Below, piece after piece: positions 52,456-60,352 of a stretch of DNA of 64,000 bases. How positions within the stretch are numbered: position 1 is the first letter of the stretch; the number at the start of each line of letters is the position of its first letter. Source of the DNA: Fontisubflavum oceani. GTDB taxonomy: Bacteria; Pseudomonadota; Alphaproteobacteria; Rhodobacterales; Rhodobacteraceae. Below the pieces are notes generated by a model that was not told the DNA's origin, did no database searches, and worked only from the letters and a program-made list of their open reading frames with translations. The stretch is taken from positions 1,550,001 to 1,614,000 of the forward strand of contig NZ_CP129111.1 of the NCBI RefSeq assembly GCF_030407165.1, in the 5' to 3' direction. A program made the position numbers and the translations under genes.

Positions 52456-52492
52456 GATCTAGTCCCGTCCTGAACGTTTTTGATGTTCAGAG

Positions 52493-52519
52493 CCAGGGCT
52501 GTCCTCTGTTGAGCCCTGG
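52493..52519 (-). promoter_or_regulatory. Hairpin in the phnD leader
   Basis: CCAGGGCT (52493-52500) pairs with AGCCCTGG (52512-52519) around an 11-bp loop, 38 bp upstream of the phnD start. It may be an mRNA structure or an operator; no known riboswitch is recognised. Confidence 0.35.
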
Positions 52520-52554
52520 TCCCCAAGATGCACGCCGTGGGGTAGGCTTGGAGA

Positions 52555-52572
52555 GTGACGGTTAGGCGACGA
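52555..52572 (-). promoter_or_regulatory. Weak Pho-box-like sequence upstream of phnD
   Basis: On the minus strand TCGTCGC-CTAA-CCGTCAC keeps the 11-bp spacing of two GTC cores found in Pho boxes (CTGTCAT-N4-CTGTCAT) but matches only 8 of 14 positions. It lies 100 bp upstream of the phnD start. Weak on its own; supported only by the type of gene. Confidence 0.3.
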
Positions 52573-52674
52573 AATTGTTAAACCTTCGTAACCAGCAATC
52601 CGACAACTCCGCCGAAATGGGTGTAAGCCGCTGAGGAGGCCAGAGATTCATGGGCAAACTGGGCAATGCGGCGC

Positions 52675-53298
52675 CTAGCCAGGATGATACTTTTCGATAA
52701 AGGCGTCGATATCGAGCGCTCGGAAATCGGGCAAACCGGCGCGCAATTCATCATGGGTCCAATCCCACCAGGCGATGTTCATCAGCGCTTCGCCCTGTTT
52801 CTCGGTAAACCGGCGACGGATGTCGCGGGCGGGAACACCGCCGACAATCGTGTAGGGCGGCACATCTTTGGTCACCACAGCGCCCGCGCCGATCACGGCC
52901 CCCGTCCCGATGGTCACGCCAGCGGTCACCGTCACCCCGTGACCAAGCCAGACGTCATGGCCAAGCGTCACCCAATTCTCCTTGCGCCACTCGAAGAACT
53001 CCGTGTCATCCTCGCCCAGATCGAAGGCGGCGGCGCGGTAGATCGCGTGATGCTGGCACACCCGCCATGTCGGGTGATTGCCCGGGTTGATCCGCGCGCC
53101 ATTGGCGATGGAGCAGAACTTGCCAATCGTGGTCCAGATCACATGACCATCCTCGGTGATATAGGAGTAATCGCCCATCTCGCTGGCTTTCATCTGCGTC
53201 CGGCGTCCAACCTCGGTCCAACGGCCGAGGGAGACATCGGCGGCCACCTCGGCGTCAGGGTGAATGCTTGGACGTTCGCTGAGCTGTTTCTGGGCCAT
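52675..53298 (-). CDS. Hexapeptide-repeat transferase of the phn locus
   Basis: The 207-residue protein has a left-handed beta-helix: IHPDAEVAADVSLGRWTEVGRRTQM, VWLGHGVTVTAGVTIGTGAVIGAGAVVTKDVPPYTIVGGVPARDIRRRF. It matches the xenobiotic acetyltransferase-like group found in phosphonate clusters (chloramphenicol acetyltransferase-like, DapD-like). It would acetylate a small molecule, perhaps an aminoalkylphosphonate, in place of PhnO, which is absent here; that is inference. It is divergent from the phnM-like gene across a good Pho box. Confidence 0.88.
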   Translation of the reverse strand: MAQKQLSERPSIHPDAEVAADVSLGRWTEVGRRTQMKASEMGDYSYITEDGHVIWTTIGKFCSIANGARINPGNHPTWRVCQHHAIYRAAAFDLGEDDTEFFEWRKENWVTLGHDVWLGHGVTVTAGVTIGTGAVIGAGAVVTKDVPPYTIVGGVPARDIRRRFTEKQGEALMNIAWWDWTHDELRAGLPDFRALDIDAFIEKYHPG

Positions 53299-53375
53299 GG
53301 CGGTCTCGCGGTCTGAGGGATGTTTGGCGCGACCCTAGGCGTGCCTATTGGGGTTCTGAAACCCCTCCGCTGCCG

Positions 53376-53393
53376 ATGTCATGAAACTATCAT
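53376..53393. promoter_or_regulatory. Pho box between hexapeptide transferase and phnM-like gene
   Basis: ATGTCATGAAACTATCAT matches the PhoB consensus CTGTCAT-N4-CTGTCAT at 12 of 14 half-site positions. It lies 112 bp before the phnM-like ATG and 78 bp before the divergent hexapeptide transferase gene, so it could switch on both under phosphate starvation. Confidence 0.65.
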
Positions 53394-53487
53394 CAGAGCT
53401 GCACCGGCCCGTTACACAAGCACGCTCAAGACAGGGCCAGAATGCGCGTGCCCGCGCTCAATCACCCCCAATAAGGATGCGCATGCG

Positions 53488-54642
53488 ATGTTCGATGCCC
53501 CCGCAAACCGCCCGCTTTTGTTGAGCAATGCCACGCTGGTTACACCCGATGGCCTCTTAGAAGGCGGGGTGATGATCGATGATGGTAAGATCGCCGAAAT
53601 AGGCGCGACCGTCACGGGCGGGCAAGACCTGACCGGGCAGATCCTCATCCCGGGGATCGTCGATCTCCATACCGATCATGTCGAGGCGCATGTGCATCCC
53701 CGGACCTCCGTGCAATGGGCGTTTCTGCCAGCGCTGATGGCGCATGATGCGGTGGTCATCTCTGGCGGCACCACAACCGTGTTCGACAGTCTGTCCGTCG
53801 GTGCCGCGATGCAGAAGCCGGAGCGCCGGGAAATCCTCGTTCCATTGATCGAAGCGATGGAAGAGGGACAGCGCGCGGGTATGTTCCGGGCGGAGCACAT
53901 CTTGCATATGCGCTGCGAGATTTCCGACCCCGCCACCTTCGGTCTGGTCGATGCCACCATCGGACGCGAAATCGCGCAGCTGATCTCGGTCATGGATCAC
54001 ACGCCTGGCGACCGGCAAAGCCCGGATATCGAGAAATGGTTCTGGCACATGATCCGCGATATGGAGGTCGGCGAAGAAGAGGGCCGCGCGCGGATGAAGG
54101 AGCTCTTCGAACGCTCCACCCGCTTCGGCCCCGAAGTCCGCGCTCATGTGATCGCCGCCGCCAAGGCGGAGGCCGTGCCGCTGATGACCCATGATGACCG
54201 AACTTTGGCGCATGTGGATCAGGCCCAGGCCGAAGGCATCCGCATTTCCGAGTTTCCAACCACTATCGAGGCGGCCCGCCATGCGCGCGGCTTGGGCCAG
54301 GCGATTGTGGCCGGTGCGCCCAACTATCTGCGCGGCGGGTCGCAATCGGGCAATGTGGCGGTCAAAGAGCTTCTGGCAGAGGGGCTCGTCGACGTGCTGG
54401 CCTCCGACTACATCCCGCGTAGCCCGCTGGATGCGGCCTTTGCCATCGCGGCGGATCCGGACCTGCCCTACGATCTGTCGCAAACCATTGCCATGGTGAG
54501 CACCGCCCCCGCCGAGTTGACCGGCCTGACGGACCGCGGGCGGATCGCGGAGGGGTTGCGCGCCGATCTGGTTGCGGTGCGCGTTACGGATGGGCAGCCC
54601 GTCGTCACCGCCGCCTGGCGCGCCGGGCGGCAGGTCTTTTGA
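53488..54642 (+). CDS. PhnM-like amidohydrolase (paralogue)
   Basis: The 384-residue protein is an amidohydrolase-superfamily member related to PhnM, which removes pyrophosphate from ribose 1-methylphosphonate 5-triphosphate. It has the metal motif GIVDLHTDHVEAHVHPRTSVQW (HxD-type start), SVMDHTPGDRQ, PLMTHDDRTLAHV and LASDYIPRSPLDAAF. It differs from canonical PhnM at 'DHVEAH' versus 'DNLERH' and is less similar to it than expected for a recent copy. AAGGA precedes the ATG. Its stop region leads directly into the next gene. A second phnM is at 55492, so this one may act on a different phosphonate intermediate. Confidence 0.85.
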   Translation: MFDAPANRPLLLSNATLVTPDGLLEGGVMIDDGKIAEIGATVTGGQDLTGQILIPGIVDLHTDHVEAHVHPRTSVQWAFLPALMAHDAVVISGGTTTVFDSLSVGAAMQKPERREILVPLIEAMEEGQRAGMFRAEHILHMRCEISDPATFGLVDATIGREIAQLISVMDHTPGDRQSPDIEKWFWHMIRDMEVGEEEGRARMKELFERSTRFGPEVRAHVIAAAKAEAVPLMTHDDRTLAHVDQAQAEGIRISEFPTTIEAARHARGLGQAIVAGAPNYLRGGSQSGNVAVKELLAEGLVDVLASDYIPRSPLDAAFAIAADPDLPYDLSQTIAMVSTAPAELTGLTDRGRIAEGLRADLVAVRVTDGQPVVTAAWRAGRQVF

Positions 54643-54656
54643 GCGGAGCGACAGCG

Positions 54657-55490
54657 ATGGGCCCGCTTCAAATTGGCGCTGCCTTGATGGTGGCCGATCT
54701 GCCCCACTATCGCGATTGGTTGATCGACGGGCAGCGCGATCTTGAAATTCAGGACTTCTTTGCAACCGAGCTTCTGCTTGGCGATTGGCGACCGCGTGTA
54801 GATCAGGCGAAAGCGCTGCTCGACGGGTTCGAGGGGCGGCTTGGCATCCATGGGCCGTTTGTCGGCGTGCCAATCGACAATGACGACCCGGAGATCGCGC
54901 CGCTTATCACCAAACGGTTCCTGACCGGGCTGGAGATTTGCGCCGCGCTTGGTGCAACGCAGATGGTGGTGCATTCACCCTATACCACTTGGGATTACAA
55001 TAACTTCGACAACTACCCACGGGTTGGCAACACCCTCTCGGCTCGGGAGCAGAAGATCGCGCAGGTCCATACCGTGATGGGCCCGGTGGTGGACCGGGCG
55101 GCGGCCCAAGGGGTGACCCTGGTCATAGAGAATATCGAGGATATCGCCCCCGGCGATCGGCTTGAGCTGGCCCAGAGCTTCGGCTCGGACGCCGTGAAGC
55201 TCTCACTCGACACAGGCCATGCGCATTACTCCTACGGGTCCACAGGGGCACCGCCCGTGGATTATTTCATCAGCCAAGCGGGCGCGATGCTGGACCATGT
55301 GCATCTACAGGATGCCGATGGCTATGCTGACCGGCATTGGGCGCCGGGGCAGGGTACGATCAACTGGCATCAGGTGTTCCGGGCGCTGGCCGCGCTTCCG
55401 GTCAAGCCGCATCTCGTGTTGGAGCTGCGCCATTCGGCCGATATCCCGGCCGCGATGGCCTATTTGGAAGGCGAAGGGCTTGCGTGTTAG
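54657..55490 (+). CDS. Sugar phosphate isomerase/epimerase-like TIM barrel
   Basis: The 277-residue protein has the xylose isomerase-like/AP endonuclease family 2 barrel: LGIHGPFVGVPIDNDD, MVVHSPYTTWDYNNF, LVIENIEDIAPGDRLELAQSFG (metal Glu), KLSLDTGHAHYSYG (Asp-x-Gly-His) and MLDHVHLQDADGYADRHWAPGQGTINW. These carry the metal-binding Glu, Asp, His and Glu pattern. It starts 14 bp after the phnM-like gene (GGAG at 54645 before ATG 54657) and the two probably form a pair acting on a ribose-phosphonate derivative. It is convergent with phnM. Confidence 0.82.
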   Translation: MGPLQIGAALMVADLPHYRDWLIDGQRDLEIQDFFATELLLGDWRPRVDQAKALLDGFEGRLGIHGPFVGVPIDNDDPEIAPLITKRFLTGLEICAALGATQMVVHSPYTTWDYNNFDNYPRVGNTLSAREQKIAQVHTVMGPVVDRAAAQGVTLVIENIEDIAPGDRLELAQSFGSDAVKLSLDTGHAHYSYGSTGAPPVDYFISQAGAMLDHVHLQDADGYADRHWAPGQGTINWHQVFRALAALPVKPHLVLELRHSADIPAAMAYLEGEGLAC

Positions 55491-55491
55491 G

Positions 55492-56637
55492 TCAAGCCAC
55501 GCGCGTGCCACTCGACCAAACGCCGTGCAGAACAGGCACATCGCCGACTTGCGCAAAGCGGATCAAATCGGCGCGTTTGCCGGGCGCGATCATACCGCGA
55601 TCCATCAACCCCGCCGCTTTGGCGGGGGCGGAGGTGACCGTCGCCATGGCGCGGGACATATCCCCCCAGAGTGTGCCCAGCTTCATCGCCGCATAAAGCA
55701 GCGCGGCGGGAACATAATCCGACGACAGAATGTCCAAGAGGCCCGCCTCAGCGAGGGTTTCAGCGGCCACATTGCCCGAATGCGAGCCGCCTCGGATCAG
55801 GTTCGGCGCCCCCATCATCACCGCGATTGCGTTCTGGCGGCAGGCGTGGGCGGCCTCCATCGTGGTCGGGAACTCGGCCAAGCGGATGCCATGCGCCGCC
55901 GAGACGGCCACGTGATCAACGGTGGTGTCGTCATGGCTCGCCAAGACCGCGCCATAGCGTTGTGCGGCCTCCACCGCGGCGGCCTCATGCGGGGCGCGGA
56001 CTCTTGCGCCCAATGCCGTCCGCTCAATCACATGGGCGTCGAACGCCTCCTGGCTGATCCCGTGTTTGCCCCGCATATAGGCTTCATATTGTGTGAGATC
56101 GGCGAACTGCCGTTGCCCCGGCGTGTGGTCCATCAAGCTGAGAATTCCGACCCGATCATCCGGGCCGAACCCGTCCAACTCCTCGATCAAGCTGTGCGAG
56201 CAGATCTCAGCCCGCAGGTGCAGATGATGGCTGATCTTCAGCGCGCCGGCTGTACGCATGGCGAGGATTTCATAGGCCATTTTCCGGGCATACCGCGTCC
56301 AACCGGTGCTGATACTTCCTTCCAGCGACCCGACACGGATCGCATCGAACACGGTTGTAATGCCGGTCGCCGCAAGCTCTGCATCATGGGCCACAATCGC
56401 CGCATTATGTGGCCAGTCGACACGGGGACGGGGGCGCAGATGCCGCTCCAGATTATCCGTGTGCAATTCAATCAAGCCGGGCGCGACGATATCGCCGCCA
56501 CAATCGACTGCGCCCTTAGGCACGGCACTGCCCGCGACCACATCCGTGATTTCACCATTCTCGAACCGCAGATGACCGGTCAGGGTCTCTTCGGGCAGAA
56601 CCAGGGTGGCATTGGCAAGGATCACCGCATCTGGCAT
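55492..56637 (-). CDS. phnM: Ribose 1-methylphosphonate 5-triphosphate diphosphatase
   Basis: Canonical PhnM, 381 residues: APGLIELHTDNLERHLRPRPRVDWP (metal motif), GITTVFDAIRVGS, LRAEICSHSLIEEL, LSLMDHTPGQRQF, AVLASHDDTTVDHV, EFPTTMEAAHACR, GAPNLIRGGSHSGNVAA and LSSDYVPAALLYAA. It releases pyrophosphate to give ribose 1-phosphonate 5-phosphate in the C-P lyase pathway. It is convergent (1-bp gap) with the TIM-barrel gene and divergent from the DUF1045 gene. Confidence 0.95.
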   Translation of the reverse strand: MPDAVILANATLVLPEETLTGHLRFENGEITDVVAGSAVPKGAVDCGGDIVAPGLIELHTDNLERHLRPRPRVDWPHNAAIVAHDAELAATGITTVFDAIRVGSLEGSISTGWTRYARKMAYEILAMRTAGALKISHHLHLRAEICSHSLIEELDGFGPDDRVGILSLMDHTPGQRQFADLTQYEAYMRGKHGISQEAFDAHVIERTALGARVRAPHEAAAVEAAQRYGAVLASHDDTTVDHVAVSAAHGIRLAEFPTTMEAAHACRQNAIAVMMGAPNLIRGGSHSGNVAAETLAEAGLLDILSSDYVPAALLYAAMKLGTLWGDMSRAMATVTSAPAKAAGLMDRGMIAPGKRADLIRFAQVGDVPVLHGVWSSGTRVA

Positions 56638-56675
56638 GGCGATTGTCTCCGATCAAGTAGGCAAGGGGCAAAACG

Positions 56676-57362
56676 ATGACCGCATTCACCCGTTACGCGA
56701 TTTATGTATTGCCGCAAGGGGCGCTTTACGATGCAGGGGCGGCCTGGTTGGGGTGGGATGCCGTTTCGGGCCAAGAGGTGGCGCAGCCGATGTTGGAACA
56801 TTTGCCCAGGCCGGTTGCAGAGTTGACAGCGACGCCCCGCAAATACGGCTTTCACGGCACGATCAAGCCGCCGTTCCGTTTGGCGGAGGGCACCACGCGG
56901 GCGGCTCTGGAAAACGCAGCGCAGATTTTGATTGCCAGCCTCGCCTCTGTTGAGCTTCCCGGTCTGACCGTGCGGCGCTTGGGCGGGTTCGTGGCGCTTG
57001 TACCCGGCGGCCCGGCGCCGGACCTGGCCGCGCTCGCAGGCGCGGTCGTGAAAGGTTTGGACCGCTTCCGTGCACCGCCGACCGAGGCCGAACTGGCGCG
57101 CCGTCGCACATCCGGCCTCAACGCCCGGCAAGAGGCGATGTTGGCCGCCTGGGGCTATCCTTATGTGTTGGAGGAGTTCCGCTTCCACCTGACGCTCAGC
57201 GGTCGCTTGCCTGAGGTGGAGGCCGATGCCCTGGCCGCGCGTCTGTCGGATCATCTCGCGCCGGTTCTGGAACGGCCTTACGTGATCGACACTCTGGCCT
57301 TGATGGGTGAGGCGGAGGATGGACGGTTTCATCTGATCCACCGCTACACATTGGCCGGGTAA
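56676..57362 (+). CDS. DUF1045 family protein of the C-P lyase locus
   Basis: The 228-residue protein matches DUF1045, a family seen almost only in alphaproteobacterial phosphonate clusters and related to the 2H phosphoesterases. It has two His-x-Thr/Ser motifs: KYGFHGTIKPPF near residue 69 and RFHLTLSG near residue 169. This suggests a cyclic phosphate-opening activity, perhaps replacing PhnP, which is absent here. Its end overlaps the convergent phnN gene by 19 bp. Confidence 0.9.
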   Translation: MTAFTRYAIYVLPQGALYDAGAAWLGWDAVSGQEVAQPMLEHLPRPVAELTATPRKYGFHGTIKPPFRLAEGTTRAALENAAQILIASLASVELPGLTVRRLGGFVALVPGGPAPDLAALAGAVVKGLDRFRAPPTEAELARRRTSGLNARQEAMLAAWGYPYVLEEFRFHLTLSGRLPEVEADALAARLSDHLAPVLERPYVIDTLALMGEAEDGRFHLIHRYTLAG

Positions 57363-57889
57363 AGCGCGGCAAGCGCCGTGGCGACGCTGTCGGCGAGTGC
57401 GCTGCTATTGTCGATCTGTGTCACGCGAACGCCCTGTGGCATTGGCGGCGCGGTCCGGGCCAGCCGGGCGGCGATATCCGCTGGCGTCTCTCGTCCGCGA
57501 TCCGCCAAGCGCTGCGCCAGAACGTCCGGAGATGCGGTGATCGACAGCACATGCACCTCGGCAAACACGCTGGCCGCCGTGCCCAACATGCTGCGGGACA
57601 GGTTCGCCAAGGCGTCTTGGCCCGCGCTCAGGCGCGAGACGACGCCAGATGGGATGCCATATGAGAGACCATGCGCGTCCCAATGCAGCGCGAAATCGCC
57701 GTCGGCGACGCGGGTCTGAAACATCTCTCGGCTGACCGGCTCATAGTCTTCGCCCCCGGCTTCGGCGGCGCGGGTGATCACCCGGCGCACCCGGTAGAGA
57801 TCAGACCGCGCCGCACAAAGCGCCTCCATCACGCTGTCTTTGCCAACGCCCGAGGGGCCAACGACTGCGATGAACCGTCCTTGTGTCAT
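57344..57889 (-). CDS. phnN: Ribose 1,5-bisphosphate phosphokinase
   Basis: PhnN makes PRPP from ribose 1,5-bisphosphate. The 181-residue kinase has the P-loop FIAVVGPSGVGKDSVMEAL, the base-recognition region RVRRVITRAAEAGGEDYEPVSREMF and GLSYGIPSG, resembling guanylate kinases. It is the last gene of the phnG-...-N operon and overlaps phnL by 4 bp. Confidence 0.94.
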   Translation of the reverse strand: MTQGRFIAVVGPSGVGKDSVMEALCAARSDLYRVRRVITRAAEAGGEDYEPVSREMFQTRVADGDFALHWDAHGLSYGIPSGVVSRLSAGQDALANLSRSMLGTAASVFAEVHVLSITASPDVLAQRLADRGRETPADIAARLARTAPPMPQGVRVTQIDNSSALADSVATALAALYPANV

Positions 57890-58569
57890 GCGGCCTGCCT
57901 TGGGGTGAAGGCGCTGACATCAATCTCGCGATCGGCAATCCGGGCGCGGGCCGGTGCATCGTGGAAGATGCCGACAATCGCCGCGCCGCGGGCTTTCGCC
58001 TCTTCGATCAGGCTCAGCACCACTTCGCGGTTTTCCGGGTCCAAGCTGGCGGTCGGCTCGTCCAGAAGAAGCGCCGGATAGCCATGGGCAAAGCCGCGCG
58101 CGATGTTCACCCGCTGTTGCTCCCCGCCTGAGAAGGTGGTGGGCGAAAGCGACCAGAGCCGTTCGGGGATGTTCAGCCGCGCCAACAGATCGCGGGCGCG
58201 GTCAAAGGCGTCGCGCTCGTCCATACCAACGGCCAGGCAAGGTTCGGCCACAACCTCCAGCGTTGGCACCCGGGGCACGACGCGCAGGAACTGGCTGACA
58301 TAGCCAAGCGTCTCACGCCGGAGTGTCAGGATATCGCGCGGCTCGGCTTGCGTCAGGTCGACGCCGCCAATCACCACCCGGCCCGCTTGCGCCAGGTAAT
58401 TGCCATAGAGGATGCGCATCACGGTGGATTTGCCCGCCCCCGACGCCCCGGTCAGCGCGACGCATTCGCCGGGCGCGACCACAAAGCCAGCGCCCTCCAA
58501 AACGGGGATCACCGCGCCGCCTTGATTGTGCAGCGTGAAGCTTTTGCCCAAATCCTGAACCTCGATCAT
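57886..58569 (-). CDS. phnL: C-P lyase ABC protein PhnL
   Basis: The 227-residue ATPase has Walker A ALTGASGAGKSTVMRILYGNYLAQAGRV, the Q-loop ETLGYVSQFLRVVPRVPTLEVVAEP and the signature TFSGGEQQRVNIARGFAHGYPALLLDEPTASLD. PhnL and PhnK are ABC ATPases of the C-P lyase complex rather than transporter parts. It starts 12 bp after phnK. Confidence 0.94.
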   Translation of the reverse strand: MIEVQDLGKSFTLHNQGGAVIPVLEGAGFVVAPGECVALTGASGAGKSTVMRILYGNYLAQAGRVVIGGVDLTQAEPRDILTLRRETLGYVSQFLRVVPRVPTLEVVAEPCLAVGMDERDAFDRARDLLARLNIPERLWSLSPTTFSGGEQQRVNIARGFAHGYPALLLDEPTASLDPENREVVLSLIEEAKARGAAIVGIFHDAPARARIADREIDVSAFTPRQAA

Positions 58570-58581
58570 CGTGCCGTCTCC

Positions 58582-59352
58582 TCAAACCTGCAGAACCGAG
58601 CTGACCAGCAGCTGCGTGTAGCCATGTTGTGGATCGTCCAACACCTGATCGGTCAGCCCGGTTTCCACAACATGCCCGTCTTTCATCACCATCAGCCGGT
58701 CCGCTAGAAGCCGGACCACCGCTAGGTCATGGGTCACCACAATCGCGCTCAACCCCATGCGGCGGACGAGACCGCGAAGCAGGTCCAAGAGACGCGCCTG
58801 AACGCTCACATCCAGGCCGCCAGTGGGCTCATCCATAAAGACCAGCCGCGGCCCGCTCACCAGATTGCGGGCGATTTGCAGTCGCTGTTGCATCCCGCCG
58901 GAGAAATCGGCCGGACGGTCATCAATCCGGTCGGTGCTGATCTCGACCCGGGTCAGCCAATCTTCCGCCGTCTCGCGGATTTCGCCGTAGTGCCGCGCAC
59001 CGACCGCCATCAACCTTTCGCCCACATTGCCGCCCGCGCTGATCCGCATCCGGAGGCCGTCACGCGGGTTTTGATGCACGAAGGCCCAATCCGTCCGGCC
59101 CAGCATCCGCCGTTCTGGCTCAGACATCTGAACCGTATCGCGCGGCCCCTCGGCGCGGGTGTCGAAGAGGACTGCGCCCGCGTCGGGGTCCAAATGCCCG
59201 GCCAAGCAGTTCAGCAGGGTCGACTTGCCCGAGCCGCTCTCGCCGACAATCCCCATCACTTCGCCGGGATAGAGCTTGAACGACACATCGGCGCACCCGA
59301 TCCGCCCGCCATAGGTTTTGCTGAGGTTTTGAACCTCAAGAAGGGGTGTCAT
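58582..59352 (-). CDS. phnK: C-P lyase ABC protein PhnK
   Basis: The 256-residue ATPase has Walker A GIVGESGSGKSTLLNCLAGHL, the Q-loop TDWAFVHQNPRDGLRMRISAGGNVGERLM, the signature FSGGMQQRLQIARNLVSGPRLVFMDEPTGGLDVSVQARLLDLLRG, and the switch VVTHDLAVVRLLADRLMVMKDG. It binds the PhnGHIJ core. It overlaps the alpha/beta hydrolase gene by 4 bp. Confidence 0.95.
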   Translation of the reverse strand: MTPLLEVQNLSKTYGGRIGCADVSFKLYPGEVMGIVGESGSGKSTLLNCLAGHLDPDAGAVLFDTRAEGPRDTVQMSEPERRMLGRTDWAFVHQNPRDGLRMRISAGGNVGERLMAVGARHYGEIRETAEDWLTRVEISTDRIDDRPADFSGGMQQRLQIARNLVSGPRLVFMDEPTGGLDVSVQARLLDLLRGLVRRMGLSAIVVTHDLAVVRLLADRLMVMKDGHVVETGLTDQVLDDPQHGYTQLLVSSVLQV

Positions 59353-60017
59353 AGATGGGCCTCCTGAAATTGCGTGATGCGGGTGCGAAGCGCGTCGGGG
59401 GCTTCGATATGCAGAATGTGCCCGCCGGGCATGATCTCGAATGTTGCGTTTGGGAGCTGTTCAGCCATCAATTGCGCGCCGGCATGGGTCTGCCGGTTGT
59501 TTTTGCCAACAATGACAAGCGCGGGCGCGGTGACGTCCGCAAGGCGCGGGCGGCCATCATACGCGAAAGCGGCGGTCAGCGAGTCTTCCATCCCGTCGCG
59601 GGACATTGCGGCGATCTGCGGCTTGATATGGGCCGCAACTTTGGGCGGTTGGCCCAAGCCCGAAAGGCGCGCGACGCCGCCGGGACCGAGTCGCCGGAAC
59701 AGCCACAACGCAATCTGGGCGGTGATTCGCGCGGTGCGGCTGATATGCACGGTCGGCACCGCCTCGATGGTCACCAGCGACAGGACACGATCTTTCAGCC
59801 GCGCGGCCAGTTCCAGCGCCACCATGCCACCTAGGGAGTGGCCCACCAGATGCATCTGATCCGGCAGTTGCGGCATCAACGCGTCGGCGAAGCTTTGCAC
59901 AGTTGGCGATGCTGCGCGGGGCGCGCTGCCATGACCGGGCAGATCGGGCGCGATCCCCGCAAACCCGGCCCATGTCGCCCCGGACAGGCCTGAGCCGTGT
60001 AGCCAAACAACACTCAT
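59349..60017 (-). CDS. Alpha/beta hydrolase inside the C-P lyase operon
   Basis: The 222-residue protein has the nucleophile elbow LVGHSLGGMVALELAARL (Ser in GHSLGG), the oxyanion region VVWLHGSGLSGATW, and the acid/His part IVGKNNRQTHAGAQLMAEQLPNATFEIMPGGHILHIEAPDAL. It would hydrolyse an ester or a similar bond. It overlaps the NIPSNAP gene upstream and phnK downstream by 4 bp each, so it is translated with the C-P lyase core. It is not part of the textbook phn set. Confidence 0.87.
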   Translation of the reverse strand: MSVVWLHGSGLSGATWAGFAGIAPDLPGHGSAPRAASPTVQSFADALMPQLPDQMHLVGHSLGGMVALELAARLKDRVLSLVTIEAVPTVHISRTARITAQIALWLFRRLGPGGVARLSGLGQPPKVAAHIKPQIAAMSRDGMEDSLTAAFAYDGRPRLADVTAPALVIVGKNNRQTHAGAQLMAEQLPNATFEIMPGGHILHIEAPDALRTRITQFQEAHL

Positions 60018-60352
60018 GCAGTGCCCCCAATCGCGTTCGAAAACGCGGTTGGTGTCAGCACCATGTCCTCGATGCCAAGCACGAAATCGCCATGTTGGGC
60101 GCTGGTTTCGGCTTTGATGTCTTTCCAGTCCTGATCCGCCATGAAGGCAGCCCATGCGGCGGTCATTTCCGCCTCATCTTCCCAGGTCAGCAGATACACA
60201 AAGCTCAGCGCCTCTTCGGTCTCGTTGGTCCACATCGCCTGAATACGGAACCCATATGTACCCATGATCCGCGCGGCATGGTCGCGGAACCGATCCAGAA
60301 ACGGGTCACGATTGACTTTGGGGACTTGATAGATGCGGAGTTGGTTGATCAT
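60014..60352 (-). CDS. NIPSNAP family protein inside the C-P lyase operon
   Basis: The 112-residue protein matches the NIPSNAP fold: INQLRIYQVPKVNRDPFLDRFRDHAARIMGTYGFRIQAMWTNETEEALSFVYLLTWEDEAEMTAAWAAFMADQDWKDIKAET. It is a dimeric alpha-beta barrel with no known reaction in bacteria. It overlaps phnJ upstream and the hydrolase downstream by 4 bp each. Its place between phnJ and phnK suggests a role in handling a product or in protein folding of the locus; this is inference. Confidence 0.87.
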   Translation of the reverse strand: MINQLRIYQVPKVNRDPFLDRFRDHAARIMGTYGFRIQAMWTNETEEALSFVYLLTWEDEAEMTAAWAAFMADQDWKDIKAETSAQHGDFVLGIEDMVLTPTAFSNAIGGTA

